From positions 4,952 through 68,951 of the forward strand of contig JBCBVV010000035.1 in the NCBI GenBank assembly GCA_039817415.1: DNA of 64,000 bases, written 5' to 3'. This document shows, piece by piece, positions 40,116-51,300 of this stretch; within the stretch, counting starts at the first letter, position 1; the number at the start of each line of letters is the position of its first letter. The position numbers and the translations under genes were made by a program. The notes beneath the pieces are model-generated. The model had not been told where the DNA came from. It saw only the letters and a list, made by a program, of their open reading frames with translations, and ran no database searches. Source of the DNA: JALEFZ01 sp039817415 (GTDB lineage Bacteria > Bacteroidota > Bacteroidia > J057).

Positions 40116-43076
40116 ATGAGCATTAAACACAAATCAGCGGCGTTATTCAAACTGCTATTTGCGATGGTATTTACTTTCGCATTTGGTAGCCTGAGTGCGC
40201 AGATGACTGTATCAGGTGTGATTACATCTGAAAAAGACGGTACCGGACTTGCCGGTGCCACTGTACTTGTAAAAGGGACTACTACTGGTGCACTTACCGA
40301 CAACTCAGGTAAGTTCCAGATTGGGTCTGTACCTAGCAATGCTACTTTGATTGTTTCCTTCATTGGATACGAAACAAAGGAAGTTGCTGTGAGCGGCCAA
40401 TCAACAGTAAATGTAGCCATGGCTGCCTCTATCTCAACCTTGGATGAGATTGTAGTAGTAGGTTATGGTACGACAAAGAAGAGTGATGTAACTGGTGCGG
40501 TATCCAAGGTATCTTCCAAGGATTTCAACCAGGGACCCATTACCAACCCTCAGGACCTTATCAAAGGTAAAGTTGCGGGTGTACAGGTTGTAGGTAACTC
40601 AGGTGCTCCTGGTGCTGAAGCGACTGTACGTATCCGTGGTGCCGGTTCTGTACGTTCTGGAAACCAGCCTCTGTACGTTGTAGACGGAATTCCATTGGAT
40701 GGTCGTTCTACCAAAGGAAATTTTAACGTACCCGGTGGTATCAACAGCACACCTAACACCAACCCACTTCAGTTCTTGAACCCGAATGACATTGCTTCTA
40801 TGGAAATCCTTAAGGATGCTTCCGCTGCAGCTATCTACGGTTCTCGTGGTGCAAACGGTGTGATTCTGATCACGACAAAATCAGCTCAGGCTGGTGCTCC
40901 AAAGATCAACTTCTCTGCTTCCGCAGGTCTTTCCAGCATTCTTCGTACGCCAGATATCATGGATGGCAACCAATACAGAGACGCTTTGACTCAGTATGGA
41001 TTGACTAGCGGTGACTTCGGAGGAAACGTTGACGCTCTTGGTGAAATTCTACAGTCAGGTGTAAACCAGACGTACAACTTCTCTATGACTGGTGGTACGG
41101 AGCGTGGTAACTACCGTGTATCTGCGGGATACCAGGACATTCAGGGTATCGTAAGAAAGACAGGTCTTCGTAAGTACAACGGATCTTTCCGTGGTTCTTT
41201 TAAGTTCTTGAAGAATGACCGTTTGAAGTTGGACGTCTTGTTGTTGGCTAACCAAAACAACCAGCAGTCTGCTCCTATTTCAAACAACGCTGGTTTCGAA
41301 GGATCTTTGATTTCTCAGGCCCTTCAGTGGAACCCAACTCGTCCATTAATCAAGGCTGATGGTTCTTACGAATTGACAGAGTCTTCTTCTACCATCAACC
41401 CATTGGCATTCTCTGATGCATACGATCAGAACTTTGCCAACACAAGAATCCTAGCCAGTATTGCTCCTACTGTAAAAATCGCCGAAGGACTTGACTACAA
41501 GTTCCAATTCTCTGTAGACGCTAACTCAGGTACAACTTCTGCCTCTATCAAGCGTTTTATCAACCTTCAGAACATCGAAAACCGTGGTTGGGCTCAGCTA
41601 AACCAGGCTTCTTTGACTACTCAGCAGTTCACCCACACGTTGAACTACAACACTGACATTTCTTCTTCAGTAAGATTGAATGCACTTGTTGGATATGAGT
41701 ACATGCAGTTTGACAACAAAGGATTTGGTATGACAGCTCAGGACTTCCTGACTGACGATGCTGACTTCTTGTACATCTTCGGTAACACAGCTCAGGGTAC
41801 ACGTAACACTTATTCTTACGCTGATCCTATCACTGAGCTACAGTCTTACTTTGGTCGTGTAAACGTAAACATCAGCGACAAGTACTTGGTAACTGCTACC
41901 GTACGTGCTGACGGTTCTTCGAAGTTCGGTGCTAACAACCGTTATGGTGTATTCCCATCTGTGGCTGTTGCATGGAATATTGCTAACGAGGACTTCGTAC
42001 CTGAGTCTGTAAATGACTTGAAGCTAAGAATAGGATGGGGACAAACTGGTAACCAGGAATTCCCAGCTGGTTCTGCTCAGGAGCGCTACGGATTTGGACA
42101 GCAGTCTATCGGACTTGTAAATGTTGCTAACCCTGACTTGAGATGGGAAACTGTAACGAACCTTAACGTAGGTCTTGACTTTGCTTTCGCTAACTCTCGT
42201 GTAGTAGGTTCTATCGATTACTTCAACAGAGTAACAAGTGATCTTCTTTTCCAGCTTGATGCTATCCAGCCTGCTCCTGCTACTAAAGTATGGACTAACC
42301 TTCCTGGTGAGCTAAGAAACTCTGGTGTTGAGCTTGCTTTGAATACCTTCATCATCAACGGTGATAATGTTCAGTGGCAGTTTGGTGGAAACGTTGCTTT
42401 CCTAGACAACGAATTGACTGGATATGACGGTCCTCCAGTAGAAACTGGTGAGATCAACGGACAGGGTCTTTCTGGTGTACGTTCTCAGCGTCTTGCGAAC
42501 AACCAGCCTTTGTATGTATTCTTCCTACGTCAGCACACGGGTATCAACGAAGCTGGATTCTCTGAATTCGTAGACAATGAAGCACTAGATTTCGTAGGTG
42601 ATCCTAACCCAGATGTACTTCTAGGTATCAGCACCACTTTGAGTGTTGGAAAAGTTGACTTCACTGCCAACTTCCAGGGAGCATTTGGTCAGCAGATCTA
42701 CAACAATACGGCTAACGCTATCTTCGTAATCGGTAACCTAGGTACACGTAACATCACTAACGATCTTGTAAGTGGAGATGTACAGGAGTCTCAGGCCAAC
42801 CCTATTAAGGCTTCTACTCGTTACCTAGAAAACGGAGACTATCTAAGATTGGCTAACGCCAGACTTTCTTACCGTATCGGTAACATTGGTAGCGCCTTGA
42901 AGAACTGTTCTGTATACGTAACTGGTCAGAACCTTCTTCTATTCACAAACTACACTGGATTCGATCCTGAGGTAAACACTCCAAAGTCTGTTGACGGAGT
43001 ACCTTCATTCGGTATCGAATATGTACCGTATCCTACTTCTAGAACTTGGTTGATTGGTATTGACTTCGGTCTGTAA
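40116..43076 (+). CDS. SusC/RagA-family TonB-dependent outer-membrane transporter
   Basis: 986 residues. Signal peptide to about residue 29; CarboxypepD-regulatory-like domain (30-105, VSGVITSEKDGTGLAGATV); TonB-box-like DEIVVVGYGT (about 110-119); plug (about 120-240, QPLYVVDGIPLDGR and the SusC signature DASAAAIYGSRGANGVILI); and a 22-strand barrel to the terminal Phe-Gly-Leu. With SusD it imports glycans, peptides or similar across the outer membrane. Codon use is strikingly biased (CGT, GGT, AAC, GTA, TCT), as in highly expressed genes and unlike its neighbours. Probably the LacI-family regulator next door controls it. Substrate unknown. Confidence 0.96.
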   Translation: MSIKHKSAALFKLLFAMVFTFAFGSLSAQMTVSGVITSEKDGTGLAGATVLVKGTTTGALTDNSGKFQIGSVPSNATLIVSFIGYETKEVAVSGQSTVNVAMAASISTLDEIVVVGYGTTKKSDVTGAVSKVSSKDFNQGPITNPQDLIKGKVAGVQVVGNSGAPGAEATVRIRGAGSVRSGNQPLYVVDGIPLDGRSTKGNFNVPGGINSTPNTNPLQFLNPNDIASMEILKDASAAAIYGSRGANGVILITTKSAQAGAPKINFSASAGLSSILRTPDIMDGNQYRDALTQYGLTSGDFGGNVDALGEILQSGVNQTYNFSMTGGTERGNYRVSAGYQDIQGIVRKTGLRKYNGSFRGSFKFLKNDRLKLDVLLLANQNNQQSAPISNNAGFEGSLISQALQWNPTRPLIKADGSYELTESSSTINPLAFSDAYDQNFANTRILASIAPTVKIAEGLDYKFQFSVDANSGTTSASIKRFINLQNIENRGWAQLNQASLTTQQFTHTLNYNTDISSSVRLNALVGYEYMQFDNKGFGMTAQDFLTDDADFLYIFGNTAQGTRNTYSYADPITELQSYFGRVNVNISDKYLVTATVRADGSSKFGANNRYGVFPSVAVAWNIANEDFVPESVNDLKLRIGWGQTGNQEFPAGSAQERYGFGQQSIGLVNVANPDLRWETVTNLNVGLDFAFANSRVVGSIDYFNRVTSDLLFQLDAIQPAPATKVWTNLPGELRNSGVELALNTFIINGDNVQWQFGGNVAFLDNELTGYDGPPVETGEINGQGLSGVRSQRLANNQPLYVFFLRQHTGINEAGFSEFVDNEALDFVGDPNPDVLLGISTTLSVGKVDFTANFQGAFGQQIYNNTANAIFVIGNLGTRNITNDLVSGDVQESQANPIKASTRYLENGDYLRLANARLSYRIGNIGSALKNCSVYVTGQNLLLFTNYTGFDPEVNTPKSVDGVPSFGIEYVPYPTSRTWLIGIDFGL

Positions 43077-43118
43077 GCCAATTCAGTGGGTTTCAATAGG
43101 ATAAATCGAACTTAGCTG

Positions 43119-43143
43119 GAACAAAAACATATAACTTTTGTTC
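43119..43143 (+). promoter_or_regulatory. Hairpin between the SusC and SusD genes
   Basis: GAACAAAA / TTTTGTTC stem with a nine-base loop in the 121-base SusC-SusD gap. There is no T run. It may stabilise or process the message, or partly stop transcription so that the two genes are made in different amounts. Confidence 0.4.
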
Positions 43144-43197
43144 TATATTTATCAGAAATTTGAGTTTCGTAAAAGAAAATAACTCGCAAGAATTACT

Positions 43198-44730
43198 ATG
43201 AACTTCATTAAATCAATCGTATTCGTTGGTTTGCTATCCTTCCTAGTGATAGGATGTACAGACCTTGAAGAGGTGATCCGTCAGGATCTGAATCAAGAAG
43301 ACGCGACTGAGTACTTGCAGAACAACACTGATATCTCTGCACTTATTCAAACTGTGTATGATAACCTTCAGCTACCTTACCAGGATCAGTCTCGTTTCTG
43401 GGCGATGCAGGAGCATACTTCTGACGAAGTAATGGGACCTACTCGTGGACCAGACTGGGATGACAACGGTATCTGGCGTGTACTTCATAATCACACTTGG
43501 GATGCTGACCACCTATTTATTGGTAACACGTTTAACGAGTTACTACAGGGTGTATTCAACTCTACTAACGTACTAGGCTTTGGGCCTACTGCGGAGGAGG
43601 CTGCTGAAGCTCGTTTCCTACGTGCATTCATCATGGCTTCTATCCTTGACGCTTACGGGCAGGTTCCTTTCCGTGAAGCAGGAGAAAGCCTACTAGATGC
43701 TCCAAGAGTACTTAGTGGTGCTGAAGCAGTAGATTTCATTATCTCTGAGCTTGATGCTATCACAGGTACCCTGCCAACAGGAGATGCTACAGTATCTAAT
43801 GCTGACGCTGCTAACGCTTTGAGAGCTAAGCTGCTATTGAACAAAGGAACGTACGCTGATCGCGCAAATCCTTCTTTCGCAGCAGCTGATATGGATGGTG
43901 TAATCGCCGCTTGTGATGCCATCATTAACTCTGGTCGTTTCGCCTTGGCTGACGATTACTGGGATAACTTCTCTCCTCAGAACACTGAGACTTCTCCTGA
44001 ATTGATCTTTGTAAACAAGAACATTGGTGGAGAAAGATCTGGAAACGTACGTTCTCGTTGGTTCTGTACGCTACACTACAACCAGAACCCATCCGGATGG
44101 AATGGATTCTGTACAATCTCTGACTTCTACAACACTTTCGACCAGACTGACTCTCGTTTCGGTGGTTCTGCTGCTGATCGTCCTGAGACTGCCGGTAAAA
44201 CTGGTGTAGGACATGGTTTCCTATCTGGACAGCAGCTTGACGCTGATGGAAATGCACTACAGGATCGTAAAGGAAATGCGCTTTCCTACACCCCTGAAGT
44301 TGCTTTGACTGAGTCTGGAGACAACCTAGAGGTAACAGGTGTACGTGTAGTTAAGTATATCATTGACCTTGAGTCAGGCGACAATGCTGATAACGACTAC
44401 GTATTCTACCGTTACGCGGATGTTCTTCTTATGAAGGCTGAAGCCTTACTTCGTAAAGGAGACAACGGTGGTGCACTTGCTATCGTAAATGAAATCCGTG
44501 CTAAGCGTGGTGTTGCTGAGCTAGCTAGCATTGACGCTGATGGACTTCTACAAGAGCGTGGATTTGAACTGTACTGGGAAGGACACCGTCGTCAGGACTT
44601 GATCCGCTTCGGAAAATTCCTAGACGCATGGGATGAGAAGCCTGCTTCTGGAACTGAGCGTCTGCTGTTCCCAATTCCTAACACAGCTCTTGCTGTGAAT
44701 CCTAACTTGAGCCAGAACCCTGGATACTAA
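43198..44730 (+). CDS. SusD/RagB-family surface lipoprotein
   Basis: 510 residues. A lipoprotein signal peptide (MNFIKSIVFVGLLSFLVIGC) is followed by the SusD fold: tetratricopeptide-like helices and a ligand-binding face. Family marks are the early ARFLRAFIMASILDAYGQVPF motif, the mid YRYADVLLMKAEALLRKG helix pair and the late LYWEGHRRQDLIRFGKF segment. The protein docks on the SusC barrel at the cell surface and captures ligand. Codon use is as biased as in the SusC gene, so both are probably abundant proteins. The next hairpin at 44752-44781 ends this transcript, so the FG-GAP genes may form a separate unit. Confidence 0.95.
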   Translation: MNFIKSIVFVGLLSFLVIGCTDLEEVIRQDLNQEDATEYLQNNTDISALIQTVYDNLQLPYQDQSRFWAMQEHTSDEVMGPTRGPDWDDNGIWRVLHNHTWDADHLFIGNTFNELLQGVFNSTNVLGFGPTAEEAAEARFLRAFIMASILDAYGQVPFREAGESLLDAPRVLSGAEAVDFIISELDAITGTLPTGDATVSNADAANALRAKLLLNKGTYADRANPSFAAADMDGVIAACDAIINSGRFALADDYWDNFSPQNTETSPELIFVNKNIGGERSGNVRSRWFCTLHYNQNPSGWNGFCTISDFYNTFDQTDSRFGGSAADRPETAGKTGVGHGFLSGQQLDADGNALQDRKGNALSYTPEVALTESGDNLEVTGVRVVKYIIDLESGDNADNDYVFYRYADVLLMKAEALLRKGDNGGALAIVNEIRAKRGVAELASIDADGLLQERGFELYWEGHRRQDLIRFGKFLDAWDEKPASGTERLLFPIPNTALAVNPNLSQNPGY

Positions 44731-44751
44731 TCCAGATTCTACATAATGGAA

Positions 44752-44781
44752 GAAAGGCCATCGATAAGATGGCCTTTCTTT
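44752..44781 (+). terminator. Rho-independent terminator after the SusD gene
   Basis: GAAAGGCCATC / GATGGCCTTTC hairpin (loop GATAA) followed by TTT; the SusC-SusD transcript probably ends here. Confidence 0.88.
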
Positions 44782-44969
44782 ATTTAAAGCCTGATTATCA
44801 GTTGATAAGCTTATCAATGTAATATGTTAAAACTCTCTAAAAAGTCGACATATTCTTTGAGAAGCAGACCTTCCCTTTGTAATTTTAGGGATGATAGGAG
44901 GGCCTCGATGTTAAGGCTTCCTTCTACAAACTACTATTGAAACAGTCTCCTCGGACGGAACTTTGTGCT

Positions 44970-47900
44970 ATGAGAAAATATATCATTGTTGTTGCCATAT
45001 GTAGCCTGTTAATGGGCTGTAAAAATGACCCACAACGATCCCATCCTACGGAGCAAAATGGCTCTTCGAGTTTGTTTTCCCTCCTTCCTTCTTCTCAAAC
45101 AGGAGTTACCTTCAAAAATGAGGTAGAGAATACAGACCTATTCAATATTTTCTCCTATAGAAACTTCTACAATGGAGGAGGGGTAGCCATTGGAGACCTA
45201 AACAATGACGGTCTAGCAGATATCTTTTTCACCAAAAACATGGGAGACAATCGCCTTTATCTGAATAAAGGTGATATGAAATTTGAAGACGTTACCCAAA
45301 AAGCCGGTGTCGCCAGTCCTGATAAATGGAGCACAGGAGTGGTTATGGTGGATATAAACAGTGATGGTCTGTTGGATATTTATGTGTGTAATGCAGGCTA
45401 TATCCAAGGCGTAGACCAGCAAAACGAACTTTTCATCAACAATGGTGATATGACCTTTACAGAGAAGGCAGCAGATTATGGGCTAAACCAGAATGGCTAT
45501 ACCACCCACGCCGCTTTTTTCGATTATGACCTAGATGGAGACCTGGATGTATATATCCTGAACAACAGTTTCATGCCAGTCAATACATTGAATTACAGCA
45601 ACAAAAGAGAATTGTATGCTGAAGATTGGCCTGTAAGAGATTTTCTGAAAGGAGGAGGAGATAAGTTGTTGAGGAATGAGAATGGAAAATATGTAGATGT
45701 TACACGAGAATCAGGGATATATGGTTCATTAATTGGTTTTGGATTAGGGGTAACGGTAGGAGACGTGAACGGAGACATGCTTCCTGATTTATATGTATCA
45801 AATGATTTCTTCGAAAGAGATTATCTATATGTGAACCAAGGGGATGGGACCTTCACAGAGGATATAAGAAAATGGATGGCTCATATTAGCCAGTTTTCGA
45901 TGGGGGCTGATATGGCTGACATCAACAATGACGGATATCCTGAGATTTTTGTAACGGATATGCTGCCATACGACGACCAAAGACTCAAAGAAACTACCCT
46001 ATTTGAATCCTACAAGGTATTTGAAATGAAGCAGGAGCGTGATTTCTACCATCAATTCATGCACAATAGCCTTCAACTAAACAACAAAGACCAGACCTTC
46101 AGTGAAATTGCACAATATAGTGGGGTGGAGGCCTCAGACTGGAGTTGGGGTGCTTTGATGTTTGATGCCGACAACGATGGTTACAGAGACATCTATGTTT
46201 GTAATGGAATTTTTCAGGATGTTACCAATCAGGACTTTGTAGACTTCTTTGCTAATGATATTGTTCAAAAAATGGTCTTGACGGGGAAGAAGGAAGAGAT
46301 GCAAAATGTCATCGATAAAATGCCTTCAAAACCCTTGGTCAACCGCTTTTTCCACAACAACAAAGACCTGACATTCTCTGATAAAAGCAAAGCATGGGGA
46401 ATGGATCAGGCTTCTTTTTCCAATGGGGCCGCTTATGGCGACCTTGACAACGATGGCGACCTTGATTTAGTGGTGAATAACCTAGGTCAGGAAGCCTTTA
46501 TTTACCAAAATAACACCAGCGATCAGCCCGGAAACCACTATATCGGAGTAGAGCTAAGGGGCAAAGGGCCAAACTCATATGCCATAGGAACGAAGGTAAA
46601 TGTTCACCAAGGAGATCAAATCCATCATTTTCAGATGATTCCTACCCGTGGATTCCAGTCGTCGGTTGATTACAAGATGCTATTTGGGCTCGGGAGTGTA
46701 GAACGTATTGACTCATTAGTCCTCATATGGCCGGACAAAAGCCAGAGTACCATCAAGGATGTACCCGTTGATAGTGTCCTGAAGTTTGATCAGAATAACC
46801 TGCCTTCAAGGCCTTATTCTGTGGAGAAAACCCAATTGGCATCTAGCTATTTGGAGCAAATCTCTCATGAGTTTATGGCACATGAAGAGGATAAACACGA
46901 TGACTTTGCTAGTGAGGGATTGTTAATCAGAAAACTCTCGCATGAAGGCCCTGTTGCAGCAGTCGGGGACATGAACCGTGATGGGCGAGCTGATATATAT
47001 ATAGGTGGTGCTGCCGGACAGGCAGGAACACTCTATGTCCAGAAAGGAAAAGGATTCAAAGCTAAAAAAATCAAAGCTTTCGAAGAAGACAAAGCATTTG
47101 AAGATACCTCAGTAGAATGGGTGGATGTCAACGGAGACAATAAAATGGACCTTGTCGTAGGCTCTGGAGGAAACAACCAACAATTGGGAAGCCCTTTGCT
47201 TCAAGACAGAATATACCTCAACAAAGGATTAGGTCGTTTTAAGAAGCTAGAAAATCCTTTTCCTATCAATGGATTCAATACTTCAGTTATTGTTCCAATA
47301 GATATAGATAAAGATGGCGATCAAGACTTGATTGTGGGATCTCGTTCTGTACCGGGAAAATATGGTTTAGCCCCAAGGAGTTTCGTTTACATCAATGATG
47401 GGAAGGGCAATTTTGAGGATAAAGCTAAGGAGCTAGCACCCGATTTCCAGCAATTGGGAATGATAGTGGATGCCCAATTAATTAATGTAACCGCAGATGG
47501 TGAGCCTGAATTGGTGGTCGTGGGTGAGTGGATGGCTCCGACGGTTTTCTCCCTTCAAAACGGAAAGCTCAGCAAGGAGTCAACGGATTTGGATAACTAT
47601 TCTGGATGGTTTTATGCCATGGAAGCTGCCGATATAGATGGAGATGGCGATCAGGACCTTATTCTAGGGAATAGAGGAGAAAACTTCTATTTCAAAGGTA
47701 GCAAAGAGGAACCTGTGAAGCTTTGGGTACACGATTTTGATTTTAACGGCAAGGTTGATCCTATCCTGACCAAAACTTTGAATGGAAAAGATGTCCCCAT
47801 TTCTATGAAAAAGGAATTGACAGAACAGATTGTCAGCCTGAAAAAGCAAAACTTAAAACACGAAGAATACGGACAAAAGAGTATTCAAAATCTATTCACC

Positions 47901-48311
47901 AAGAATGTGCTGGACCAAGCACGAGTGAAAGAAGGAAATTATTTTAAATCTGCTGTAGCGATCAACAATGGCAATGGATCATTCGACATGAAGGAGTTGC
48001 CAGCAGCCGTGCAGTTTTCTTGTGTGTGTGGAATTTATTGTGATGACCTAAATGAAGACGGGAAACAGGATTTGGTACTGGGGGGGAACTTCGGGCAGTT
48101 TGTACCCCAATATTCCAAACTAGATGCCAGTTACGGTCATGTGTTGTTAAACAAAGGTGAAGGTGAGTTTTCGATCGTTCCCAATGCAGAGAGTGGATTC
48201 TTTGTAAGAGGAGATATCAAACAGCTCATTCCAGTTGAAGTCGGAGGACAAGCCTATGTATTGGCCCTTGTAAATAATGCAGAACCCTCCTTATTCAGGA
48301 TAAACAAATAA
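44970..48311 (+). CDS. Large FG-GAP/VCBS-repeat lipoprotein with ASPIC/UnbV domain (first copy)
   Basis: 1113 residues from the ATG at 44970, giving a lipoprotein signal (MRKYIIVVAICSLLMGC). The protein is a chain of FG-GAP repeats with calcium-binding DxDxDG loops, for instance DLNNDGLADIFF, DYDLDGDLDVYI, DLDNDGDLDLVV, DMNRDGRADIYI and DIDGDGDQDLIL. In the middle (about 540-620) is an ASPIC/UnbV domain (RGFQSSVDYKMLFGLG; LVLIWPDKSQ). Such repeats form seven-bladed propellers, as in integrin alpha chains, and bind ligands or proteins. It is surface or periplasmic. Next to the SusC/SusD genes and followed by a homologue. Function unknown; a role in capture of the SusC/SusD substrate is inference. 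Confidence 0.9.
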   Translation: MRKYIIVVAICSLLMGCKNDPQRSHPTEQNGSSSLFSLLPSSQTGVTFKNEVENTDLFNIFSYRNFYNGGGVAIGDLNNDGLADIFFTKNMGDNRLYLNKGDMKFEDVTQKAGVASPDKWSTGVVMVDINSDGLLDIYVCNAGYIQGVDQQNELFINNGDMTFTEKAADYGLNQNGYTTHAAFFDYDLDGDLDVYILNNSFMPVNTLNYSNKRELYAEDWPVRDFLKGGGDKLLRNENGKYVDVTRESGIYGSLIGFGLGVTVGDVNGDMLPDLYVSNDFFERDYLYVNQGDGTFTEDIRKWMAHISQFSMGADMADINNDGYPEIFVTDMLPYDDQRLKETTLFESYKVFEMKQERDFYHQFMHNSLQLNNKDQTFSEIAQYSGVEASDWSWGALMFDADNDGYRDIYVCNGIFQDVTNQDFVDFFANDIVQKMVLTGKKEEMQNVIDKMPSKPLVNRFFHNNKDLTFSDKSKAWGMDQASFSNGAAYGDLDNDGDLDLVVNNLGQEAFIYQNNTSDQPGNHYIGVELRGKGPNSYAIGTKVNVHQGDQIHHFQMIPTRGFQSSVDYKMLFGLGSVERIDSLVLIWPDKSQSTIKDVPVDSVLKFDQNNLPSRPYSVEKTQLASSYLEQISHEFMAHEEDKHDDFASEGLLIRKLSHEGPVAAVGDMNRDGRADIYIGGAAGQAGTLYVQKGKGFKAKKIKAFEEDKAFEDTSVEWVDVNGDNKMDLVVGSGGNNQQLGSPLLQDRIYLNKGLGRFKKLENPFPINGFNTSVIVPIDIDKDGDQDLIVGSRSVPGKYGLAPRSFVYINDGKGNFEDKAKELAPDFQQLGMIVDAQLINVTADGEPELVVVGEWMAPTVFSLQNGKLSKESTDLDNYSGWFYAMEAADIDGDGDQDLILGNRGENFYFKGSKEEPVKLWVHDFDFNGKVDPILTKTLNGKDVPISMKKELTEQIVSLKKQNLKHEEYGQKSIQNLFTKNVLDQARVKEGNYFKSAVAINNGNGSFDMKELPAAVQFSCVCGIYCDDLNEDGKQDLVLGGNFGQFVPQYSKLDASYGHVLLNKGEGEFSIVPNAESGFFVRGDIKQLIPVEVGGQAYVLALVNNAEPSLFRINK

Positions 48312-48389
48312 TCGTTTTTAGCCATTTCGATTACATGTGCAGCCATGTGCTTACCCTATTTTGTGAAAAAGAGAACGGAAACAAATAAG

Positions 48390-51300
48390 ATGAAGAGTGT
48401 GAAGATTTACCCACTGGAATTTGCCAGAACGCCATTCCTCCTTCTACTATCAATTGCTTTGTTGGTAGGAATGAATGGTTGTAAGTCAGGGAATTCCACC
48501 GTTGTGAAGCAGGAAGAAGAGCATGATTCAGGTGAAGCCTATTTTGAACTATTGACTTCCGAAAAGACAGGCTTGGACTTTACCAATGTCCTTGAGCAAA
48601 GTCCCGAATTCAATGTCTTCAACTACATGTATTTCTTTAATGGAGGAGGTCTTTCGGCAGGTGATTTCAACAATGATGGATTGGTGGATCTCTACTTTAC
48701 CTCCAACATGGGCCCCAATAAGATGTTTCTGAATGAGGGCGAGATGTCCTTCCGAGATGTGTCTGAAAAAGCAGGTGTTACAGGAATAGGAGGTTGGAGT
48801 TCAGGAGTTTCTGTAGTTGATATCAACAACGACGGCATGCTCGATCTCTACGTTTCGCAAATTGGTGATTATCAGACGATAAAAGGGGAAAACCTTCTAC
48901 TTGTTTGTCAGAAGATCGAAGATGGAGTCCCTGTATACGAAAATCAGGCATATCAATATGGGTTGAACTCAGCTGTATTTGGTACCCAGGTTACTTTCTT
49001 TGATTATGACAGGGATGGTGATCTGGATATGTATCAGCTCAATCATTCCTTACATGCCAATGGTACATTTGGGCAAAGGAAAGTATTCCAAGGGACCATT
49101 CACCCCACCTCCGGAGACAAATTGTATCAAAATGACAACGGCCTTTTTAGGGACGTAACAGAGACAGCTGGGATCAATTCCTATGTCATTGGATATGGAC
49201 TTGGGGTGGTTACTGGGGACATCAACCAAGATGGATGGACAGATATCTACGTGGGAAACGACTTCCACGAAAACGACTACCTCTACATCAACCAGAAGGA
49301 CGGAACCTTCAAGGAAGTGCTAACTGAACAAATTAGGCATACCTCTAGGTTTTCCATGGGGGTTGACATTGCGGACATTAACAATGATGCGCAAAACGAT
49401 ATTTTTTCCTTGGACATGTTGCCTTATGATCCGATTATTCAAAAGGCTTCTTTGGGGGAGGATGCTTACAGCGCCTTCAATTTTAAACTAGGTTATGGCT
49501 ACAATCACCAATTTTCCCGTAACAATCTTCAGTTGAACAATGGAGATGGAACCTTTACGGAAATTGGGATGTTTGCGGGCGTTCATGCGACAGATTGGTC
49601 ATGGGCTGTATTGATGAATGACTTTGACCATGATGGCTACAAAGATATTTTCATCAGCAATGGAATTCCAAGGAGGATGAACGACATTGATTATGTCAAT
49701 TTCCGTTCTAACAATGACCTGCGATGGAAACAGAATACCAATAACCTTGAGGAGGACGATTTGTCGATGGTAGATAAAATGCCTCAAATCAAGTTGCCGA
49801 ATAAATTCTATCGTAATCAGGGAGATCTTACATTTCAAGATTTGGATGCCTTCGTGAAAAACAACAAAGAATCCTATTCTAATGGAGCAGTCTGGGCTGA
49901 TTTTGATAACGACGGAGACCTCGATTATGCGGTCAATAACATCGATGACAATCCTTTTGTCTATGAAAACAAATTAACGGAAAGAGACTCTATTAATTCC
50001 TTTATCAGCCTTACGCTCAAGGGCTCCAAGGATAATATACTGGGAATAGGGGCGCGTTTAATTGTAAGGAAGGGGGAGGAAACCTTAAGCCAAGAGCATT
50101 TCTTGGTAAGAGGATATCAATCTAGCGTAGCACCTGGCCTTCATTTGGGCGTAGGAAATGCTGAGGAAGTTGATGACATCCTTTTGATATGGCCAGATGG
50201 TAAATACCAACATCTGGGTAAAGATATCTTCAATAAAACAACTGAAGTATCTTATGATGCTAGCTTACCAGACTTTCCTTTTAGAAGCTTGCAACAAGCT
50301 CGAACATCTTCCACGAATTTTAAAGATGTTACTGCAGCTGCCCAATTGGAGCATATGCACGATGAAAATTCCTTTGTAGAATTCAATCGTGAGACTTTAA
50401 TGCCACATATGGTTTCTCGCGAGGGACCTGCTATTGCTGTAGCTGATATTGACGGTGATGGTCGGGAAGATTTTTTTGTAGGGGGAGCAAAAAGAAAGCC
50501 TGCTGCTATTTACTACCAAAAAAGAAATGGGACCTTTAAAGAAAAGACCCCTCAGGCCATTTTGGATGATGCTATCATGGAGGACGTAGATGCCAAATGG
50601 GTAGATGTTGAAAATGATGGAGATCTCGATTTGGTCGTAGCCTCTGGAGGAAACGAGTTTTGGGGGACACATGAAGCCTTAAGGCAGCGTATTTATGTCA
50701 ATCAAGGAAAGGGAAAATTTGTGAGCAGGAAGGATGCCTTTGGGCAAACGTTCATGACTGCCTCTTGTGTTTCGGTGGTAGACATTAACAAAGATGGATT
50801 CATGGACCTCTTCTTTGGCGGAAGAGCTGTGCCATGGAAATATGGCGAAATACCTCAATCCTACCTTTTCCTCAATCAAAGAAATGGAACCTATCGCGAT
50901 GTTACCGAAGAATACGCACCGGAACTCAACAAGGTCGGATTGGTAACAGAAGCCCAGTGGGCTGATTTGGATAATGATGGAGACATGGACCTCGTTCTTG
51001 CTATGGAATGGGAAACCATCAAACTCTTTATCAATGAAGATGGTGAACTCAAACCTAAATCGCCTAATAACTGGAAAGGATGGTGGAATACCATCAAAGT
51101 AGCCGATTTTGATGGAGATGGAGACTTGGATATTCTAGCAGGAAATACGGGGAAAAATAACAAGCTGAAGCCCGATGATAAGAATCCTGTTAAGATGTAT
51201 GTATCTGACTTCGATAAGAATGACAAAACCGATCAGTTGGTTACCTATCATCTAAATGGCAAAGAAGTTTTCTTCGCAAATTATGCAGAACTCACTCAAC

